In this document: positions 1 through 5,795 of the stretch, piece after piece
How the letters are laid out: every line of letters starts with the position of its first letter
Position numbering within the stretch: the first letter of the stretch is position 1
NCBI GenBank assembly: GCA_028865845.1
Contig: JAGWJK010000334.1
Location: 1 to 5,795, forward strand
Direction: 5' to 3'
DNA length: 5,795 bases
Source: Rhizobiaceae bacterium
Lineage (GTDB): Bacteria > Pseudomonadota > Alphaproteobacteria > Rhizobiales > Rhizobiaceae
The notes under the pieces: model-generated
Told to the model about the DNA's origin: nothing
Seen by the model: only the letters and a program-made list of their open reading frames with translations
The model's database searches: none
Program-made: the position numbers and the translations under genes

Positions 1-256
1 GTCAACACCGCCTTCGCAAAAAAATCAAAAATCATACAAGCCACTGATAAACCTAACTTATTTGTATCATCCCCTAAAATGCTCCCCCCAAACAACCCAA
101 CTCTCCCGCCAACCGCCATCACAAGCTGCCAAACCACGGGCTATGCTCGCGCCAATCCATCAACTGTGACAGCATCCCCTCTTGAACCCACCCAATCCCA
201 TACCAAATATCCCCGGCACTGACCGAAAATGTGGGTTTCACGACGCCCATTCGCGC

Positions 257-280
257 AGATGAGCAATTTCCTGCTCATTT
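257..280. repeat. Short perfect inverted repeat (hairpin) upstream of the M23 peptidase gene
   Basis: ATGAGCA at 259-265 is the exact reverse complement of TGCTCAT at 272-278, separated by a 6-base loop. The stem can extend by a G-T wobble and an A-T pair to 257/280. It lies about 77 bases before the likely start codon and immediately abuts a TTGACT hexamer at 279-284. That position would suit a repressor or activator operator, or a leader hairpin if transcription starts further upstream. There is no strong T-run after it, so a terminator role is unlikely. The repeat itself is certain; its function is inferred. Confidence 0.45.
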
Positions 281-307
281 GACTCCTTCGTCATAAATAT
301 GCACATC
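279..307 (+). promoter_or_regulatory. Weak sigma-70-type promoter candidate for the M23 peptidase gene
   Basis: TTGACT at 279-284 matches the -35 consensus at five of six positions. Seventeen bases later is CACATC (302-307), which is a poor -10 match (two of six). Transcription would start near 314, giving a leader of about 43 bases. The -35 is good and the spacing ideal, but the weak -10 means this may be chance or may need an activator. The hairpin directly overlapping its upstream edge would fit regulated use. Confidence 0.22.
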
Positions 308-356
308 TTTCGCCCCAGCCACATGGCTCGCAGAAGAGGAACCGGACCAGATTGGC

Positions 357-2306
357 ATGATGACGGACAAGATGATGCTCCGATCGCTCGGCAACGAGCC
401 GCCAATCTTGGCTGATGGAAGACGGGCACCGGACCGGCGCGAAGTTTCGCTACGCTGGCTTTCGGGCACGTTCCTCACCGGCATCACCTCCAGCATCCTG
501 ATGGGCGTCGCGCTGTTTGCAGCACTAGACGGCCGCCAGCAGCTTGCCATCCCCGCCGAGGCCTATGCGACGTCGGACAACGGCAACCACGACGGCACGG
601 AAGACCAGGTGACACGTGGCGGGCGTCTCGTCCCGACAGCGATCGCCTCGAAGCCTTCCGATCGCACCATACTGGAAGTGTCGACCGTCTCGCACGACGG
701 CGACAAGGAAGTGGTGCGCCGCCAGCCGTTCGCGCATGTGAAGATGGCGCTTGCCACCAATCGCGTCGCGACCGAAAGCTACCCTTCCTTCGATCCGCTG
801 GCGATCTTTTCCGCCGACGAGAACATTCCGCCGCCGGCCAACCGCACCGGCGCCATCTACGGCTCAGACGTCGAATCCGAAGTCAGCCTGAAGACCATCC
901 CCTTCCCCACCAAGGATGCTCCCTTCCCGCTTGCCGGCTCCATGTCGCTCGACGAGGTCGAGGAAAATGTCCGCTCCAACGGTTCGGTGCTGACCGACGG
1001 GAACACCCAGCTTTCGGCGCTCTATTACGTCGATCCCCGACGCTTTGCGACAGACGACACCGATGTCGATCTTACCGCGGGGCTTGCCGCGCGCGTCGTC
1101 GAGGAGAACATGTCCGTTTCGGCGCCGGAGGCGGTCACCCCGCAGACGCAGGAATTTGCCGACGACATCATCCCCGTGCGCGAGGACACGCCGATCGCAA
1201 CGGCCCTGACGGGCGCCGGCTACCTCAAGACCGACGCCGACGACATCACCGCCAAGATCGTGCCGCTGTTCGGTTCGCCCGACCTGTCGGCCGGCGATGT
1301 CCTGCGCATCGGCATCCTGCAGAAGGGCGAGCAGGCGAAGATCATTCGCGCCAGCATCTATCGCGGTACCAAGCATGTGCTGACGGTCGCCGAAAATGAC
1401 AGCGGCGATTTCGTCGCCGGCAGCGAGCCGCCGATGCTGGACGCGATCGCCACAGCCTTCGACAATGATGCACCGCAGCTGTCGACTGGACGCGACCTGC
1501 CGAGCGTCTATGACGGCATCTATCGCGCCGGCCTCTCCTACGGCATGACCAAGGAGATGATCGCGCAGATCGTCAAGCTGCTCGCCAGCAACGTCGATTT
1601 CCAGGCGCAACTGAAGCCATCGGACTCTCTGGAAGCCTTCTTCTCGGTGACCGACGCGAACGGCCAGGCGACGGCCGATTCCGAATTGCTCTACGTCAAC
1701 GCCAAATTCGGCGACACAGTCACCCGCTTCTACCGCTTCGAAGATCCCGACGATCATTCGATCGACTATTTCGACGAGAACGGCAAAAGCATCCGGCAAT
1801 TCCTGCTGCGCAATCCCGTGCCGACGGGCGTCTTCAAATCCGGCTTCGGCATGCGCCGCCACCCGATCCTCGGATTTGCCCGCATGCACACCGGTGTCGA
1901 CTGGGCAGCCCCGCGGGGCACGCCGATCATCGCGGCCGGCAACGGCATCGTCGAAAAGGCCGGCTGGGATTCCGGCGGCTTCGGCAATCAGACGCTGATC
2001 CGCCACGCCAACGGCTATGTGTCCTCCTACAACCACCAGAGCGCCATCGCCAAGGGCGTCGTTCCCGGCGCAAAAATCGTGCAGGGCCAGGTTATCGGCT
2101 TCATCGGCTCCACCGGCCTCGCAACCGGCCCGCATCTTCATTACGAGCTGATCGTCAACGGCACCAAGGTCGACCCGCTGCGTATCCGCCTGCCGGGCGG
2201 CAAGACGCTGGACGGCGATGCACTCGCCAAATTCGAAGACGAGCGCCGGCGCATCGATTCGCTGCTGAGCGACGACAAGGCCAAGCAGGTGGCGAGCAAG
2301 GAATAA
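357..2306 (+). CDS. rgsM: Membrane-anchored M23/LytM peptidoglycan endopeptidase, RgsM-like
   Basis: A 649-residue protein predicted to cut peptidoglycan cross-links in the periplasm. A short basic cytoplasmic N-terminus (about 1-33) is followed by one hydrophobic segment (about 34-57) with no obvious cleavage site, so it is probably a signal anchor. Residues 60-270 are acidic and low in complexity. About 274-320 resembles the LysM/OapA-like domain that precedes M23 domains in MepM-type enzymes. The C-terminal M23 domain (about 488-612) keeps the zinc ligands and catalytic residues: H502, H511 and D515 (HTGVD), H560, and H593/H595 (HLH), so it looks active. From memory, rhizobial RgsM, needed for unipolar growth, has this architecture and adjoins clpB; the symbol rests on that resemblance. 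Start: ATG 357 is the first in-frame start after a stop at 294; ATG 360, 372 and 375 are alternatives. The nearest purine-rich stretch (AAGAGGA, 334-340) is 16 bases away, so the ribosome site is weak. It converges on clpB. Confidence 0.85.
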   Translation: MMTDKMMLRSLGNEPPILADGRRAPDRREVSLRWLSGTFLTGITSSILMGVALFAALDGRQQLAIPAEAYATSDNGNHDGTEDQVTRGGRLVPTAIASKPSDRTILEVSTVSHDGDKEVVRRQPFAHVKMALATNRVATESYPSFDPLAIFSADENIPPPANRTGAIYGSDVESEVSLKTIPFPTKDAPFPLAGSMSLDEVEENVRSNGSVLTDGNTQLSALYYVDPRRFATDDTDVDLTAGLAARVVEENMSVSAPEAVTPQTQEFADDIIPVREDTPIATALTGAGYLKTDADDITAKIVPLFGSPDLSAGDVLRIGILQKGEQAKIIRASIYRGTKHVLTVAENDSGDFVAGSEPPMLDAIATAFDNDAPQLSTGRDLPSVYDGIYRAGLSYGMTKEMIAQIVKLLASNVDFQAQLKPSDSLEAFFSVTDANGQATADSELLYVNAKFGDTVTRFYRFEDPDDHSIDYFDENGKSIRQFLLRNPVPTGVFKSGFGMRRHPILGFARMHTGVDWAAPRGTPIIAAGNGIVEKAGWDSGGFGNQTLIRHANGYVSSYNHQSAIAKGVVPGAKIVQGQVIGFIGSTGLATGPHLHYELIVNGTKVDPLRIRLPGGKTLDGDALAKFEDERRRIDSLLSDDKAKQVASKE

Positions 2307-2361
2307 TGGCGCTCGGCGGATGCGTCCTACCGCAGCGGCCGACATACCTAAGACTCCGACA

Positions 2362-2389
2362 AAAATGGCGACCCTCGGGCCGCCATTTT
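2362..2389. terminator. Bidirectional intrinsic terminator between rgsM-like gene and clpB
   Basis: AAAATGGCG (2362-2370) pairs perfectly with CGCCATTTT (2381-2389) around a 10-base loop that can itself form two C-G pairs. On the + strand the stem ends in TTTT followed by a T-rich stretch; on the - strand it ends in TTTTT. It lies 55 bases past the peptidase stop and 24 bases past the clpB stop, so it can end both convergent transcripts. Confidence 0.8.
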
Positions 2390-2413
2390 CATTTCATTCG
2401 GAAGTCCTCAGCC

Positions 2414-5014
<2,601 letters not shown>

Positions 5015-5020
5015 ATCTGA

Positions 5021-5025
5021 CCTCC
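5021..5025 (-). promoter_or_regulatory. Shine-Dalgarno site of clpB
   Basis: The - strand reads GGAGG six bases before the ATG at 5014, a near-perfect anti-16S match at optimal spacing. This fixes the clpB start. Part of it sits inside the 8-base palindrome TCCATGGA (5023-5030), which is too small to hide the site by itself. Confidence 0.85.
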
Positions 5026-5065
5026 ATGGATCGCCATGCCCTTATAAGGCGCAGGACGATGACTG

Positions 5066-5090
5066 AGATTGAGCTCCCTCAAAAGGCAAG
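5066..5090 (-). promoter_or_regulatory. Proximal heat-shock (RpoH)-like promoter candidate for clpB
   Basis: On the - strand CTTGCC (-35-like, 5085-5090) is followed after 13 bases by CAATCT (5066-5071); read in the longer E. coli form this is CTTGCCT, 10 bases, CTCAATCT. The CTTG core is the best-conserved part of alphaproteobacterial RpoH promoters, but the spacer is short and the -10 imperfect. Transcription would start near 5059, giving a leader of about 45 bases. Assigned from motif resemblance and the usual RpoH control of clpB. Confidence 0.35.
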
Positions 5091-5141
5091 CTCTTTTCGC
5101 TCCGCAGCGGATTGGGATTTGCCGCAAAGCAACTGCGGTGA

Positions 5142-5170
5142 ATATGGGACGTAATTTGAAGAGTTTAAAG
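5142..5170 (-). promoter_or_regulatory. Distal heat-shock (RpoH)-like promoter candidate for clpB
   Basis: On the - strand CTTTAAA (5164-5170) is followed after 14 bases by TCCCATAT (5142-5149). Against the E. coli sigma-32 consensus CTTGAAA / CCCCATNT this is six of seven and seven of eight determined or free positions, with a spacer in the accepted range. The one -35 mismatch hits the highly conserved G, which lowers confidence. Use of this site would give a leader of about 120 bases containing a small hairpin (5122-5138) and the palindrome CCTTATAAGG (5040-5049). It lies just beyond the HIT gene stop. Confidence 0.38.
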
Positions 5171-5188
5171 GGCGGCGACGTGGAAAAA

Positions 5189-5566
5189 CTAGCCGCGAAT
5201 GAACGCGCGGATACCCCTGCCGGCTTGGGGTTCGTCGGCAAAACGGGAGATGACATGCAGGTGGGCGTGAAACACCGTCTGGCCGCCAACTGCTCCGACA
5301 TTCCAGCCGAGCGTGAAACCGTCCGGGTTGGTTCCGGCAAGATGCGTCTTCGCCAGTGTCAGCATTTCCTGCAGGTCGGCCCATTCCGCTGCACCAATCT
5401 CGAAAGGGCTTTCGACGTGGCGATGCGGAATGATCATGACGGCGTCGGCAAGCGTGGGATCGATACTGCCGAGCATGTAGAAGGATTGGTTGCGACCCAG
5501 CGGTCGATCGACGAGCAAATTGTTTTCAAGACAGAAGCGGCACGCGGATTCGGCATCTGAAATCAT
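5189..5566 (-). CDS. HIT (histidine triad) family nucleotide hydrolase
   Basis: A 125-residue protein (132 if started at GTG 5587, 131 from ATG 5584). The signature HAHLH lies at residues 100-104 of the 125-residue form, within the family context N-x-G-...-GQTVFHAHLHV; the middle histidine (102) is the expected nucleophile attacking the alpha-phosphate. An IIPHRH stretch around 47-52 and the length fit small bacterial HIT hydrolases of the Ap4A/nucleoside-phosphoramidase kind. A C-x-x-C pair at residues 9 and 12 recalls the N-terminal metal-binding cysteines of some HIT proteins, but with no certain partner ligands. The substrate cannot be read from sequence. The start at 5566 is chosen because AAGGA lies 7 bases upstream; the longer starts lack a good ribosome site. 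It lies upstream of clpB on the same strand with 174 bases between them and no clear terminator, so read-through into clpB is possible. Confidence 0.88.
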   Translation of the reverse strand: MISDAESACRFCLENNLLVDRPLGRNQSFYMLGSIDPTLADAVMIIPHRHVESPFEIGAAEWADLQEMLTLAKTHLAGTNPDGFTLGWNVGAVGGQTVFHAHLHVISRFADEPQAGRGIRAFIRG

Positions 5567-5573
5567 CTGGAAT

Positions 5574-5578
5574 TCCTT
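5574..5578 (-). promoter_or_regulatory. Shine-Dalgarno site deciding the HIT gene start
   Basis: AAGGA on the - strand sits 7 bases before ATG 5566, good spacing for a ribosome site. GTG 5587 and ATG 5584 have only a weak GGTG-like stretch upstream, so the shorter protein is preferred. Confidence 0.55.
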
Positions 5579-5687
5579 GCGCATCACCGGCGATCACGAT
5601 GTGGAAATGCGCGCGTCTACAGGCAAAGGATGACAGGAAAGAGAACGTCGTCTTCAGCGCACGGGTGCGTGTCGCTGCATCCGGAAG

Positions 5688-5724
5688 CGAAAAAGGCAGC
5701 ACATCGGATGTGCTGCCTTTTTCG
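5688..5724 (-). terminator. Strong intrinsic terminator with perfect 17-bp stem
   Basis: CGAAAAAGGCAGCACAT (5688-5704) and ATGTGCTGCCTTTTTCG (5708-5724) are exact reverse complements around the loop CGG. A GC-rich core flanked by A5/T5 tracts makes it work in either direction. Because the HIT gene downstream on the - strand reads away from it, and a - strand stop codon lies about 50 bases on its other side, its most likely client is the gene ending at 5774. Confidence 0.85.
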
Positions 5725-5732
5725 ATACATGT

Positions 5733-5759
5733 CCTTCCCGACGCGTCCTGTCGGGGAGG
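5733..5759. repeat. Second hairpin next to the terminator
   Basis: CCTTCCCGAC (5733-5742) can pair with GTCGGGGAGG (5750-5759) over ten positions, with one position a G-U wobble in a + strand transcript and an A-C mismatch in a - strand one. The loop is seven bases. It sits between the probable - strand stop at 5774 and the main terminator. It has no T-run, so it is probably an extra 3' structure (exonuclease protection or pausing), not a terminator. Confidence 0.4.
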
Positions 5760-5773
5760 CGGAAATTGCGATC

Positions 5774-5795
5774 TTATTCCGAAGCGGCTTCGGCG
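5774..5795 (-). CDS. Probable 3' end of a - strand gene, cut by the window edge
   Basis: Read on the - strand, the last bases give Ala-Glu-Ala-Ala-Ser-Glu followed by TAA at 5774-5776. A hairpin (5733-5759) and a strong terminator (5688-5724) follow at the right distance for a gene end, which is the main support. An acidic, alanine-rich tail is common in many rhizobial proteins, so the family cannot be named from six residues. The alternative is that these bases are non-coding. Confidence 0.42.

Larger units (their letters stand above)
1..356. other. Intergenic region upstream of the M23 peptidase gene
   Basis: No supportable gene was found here on either strand; reading frames are short and broken. 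Bases 1-130 are poor in G and rich in C on the + strand (about 49 C to 11 G by hand count) and are more A-rich than the coding regions. Such unstructured C-over-G tracts resemble Rho utilisation sites, so this may be the downstream end of a gene lying to the left, but that is inference. From about 130 onward composition becomes mixed. A hairpin lies at 257-280 and a TTGACT hexamer at 279-284. A second weak promoter-like pair is TTGAAC at 182-187 with AAATAT at 205-210, spacer 17. No known repeat family was recognised. Confidence 0.6.

Noticed and set aside
181..202. CTTGAA ... CCCATA resembling a heat-shock promoter upstream of the M23 peptidase gene
   Set aside because: Only 10 bases separate the two elements, clearly shorter than known sigma-32 type spacing, and the gene is not an expected heat-shock target.
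238..550. Short - strand open frames over the start of the M23 peptidase gene
   Set aside because: They overlap the conserved membrane anchor coding region in antisense and show low-complexity Ser/Arg-rich sequence with no recognisable features.
864..2345. 493-codon open frame on the - strand, opposite the M23 peptidase gene
   Set aside because: Antisense shadow: its composition follows the codon bias of the real gene, no family is recognisable, and it runs through the shared terminator region.
5015..5058. Possible RNA thermometer covering the clpB ribosome site
   Set aside because: Only very short self-complementary stretches (TCCATGGA, CCTTATAAGG) are visible; no stem of useful length pairs with the GGAGG, and no ROSE or fourU-type motif was seen.
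5069..5560. 163-codon open frame on the + strand, opposite the HIT gene and clpB leader
   Set aside because: The opposite strand encodes a clear HIT protein with an intact histidine triad; this frame has no recognisable domain.
5598..5626. TTGCCT / CACATC promoter-like pair (spacer 17) upstream of the HIT gene on the - strand
   Set aside because: The -10 matches at only two of six positions. It shares CACATC and the 17-base spacer with the pair at 279-307, but two weak matches are too few to argue for a common promoter class.

Overview
The window looks like ordinary core chromosome of an alphaproteobacterium, most likely Rhizobiaceae (Agrobacterium/Rhizobium/Sinorhizobium group). The grounds are the GC-rich codon use, a long membrane-anchored M23 peptidase resembling the rhizobial polar-growth protein RgsM, and its neighbourhood with clpB, which from memory is the arrangement in Agrobacterium and Sinorhizobium. 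No mobile element, CRISPR array, phage gene, tRNA or rRNA was seen.

Layout. Bases 1-356 are non-coding. The first ~130 bases are strikingly C-rich and G-poor on the + strand, and a compact hairpin lies at 257-280. A + strand gene (357-2306) encodes a 649-residue inner-membrane-anchored LytM/M23 endopeptidase (RgsM-like). It converges on clpB (- strand, 2414-5014, 866 residues, complete). A bidirectional intrinsic terminator at 2362-2389 separates them. clpB has a strong Shine-Dalgarno and a 174-base leader with two heat-shock (RpoH)-like promoter candidates. Upstream of clpB, also on the - strand, is a small histidine-triad (HIT) hydrolase gene (5189-5566, or up to 5587). Beyond it, a perfect 17-bp inverted repeat with a T-run (5688-5724) is a strong terminator, probably for another - strand gene whose last six sense codons and stop occupy 5774-5795.

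Functionally the genes are housekeeping: peptidoglycan remodelling during growth (RgsM-like), rescue of aggregated proteins with DnaK (ClpB), and probable nucleotide hydrolysis (HIT). clpB and the HIT gene share a strand but probably not one regulated unit, because clpB has its own leader and candidate promoters. I found no convincing undescribed system. The points most worth a second look are the rut-like C-rich tract, the hairpin before the RgsM-like gene, the paired heat-shock promoter candidates and the uncharacterised middle region of the RgsM-like protein.
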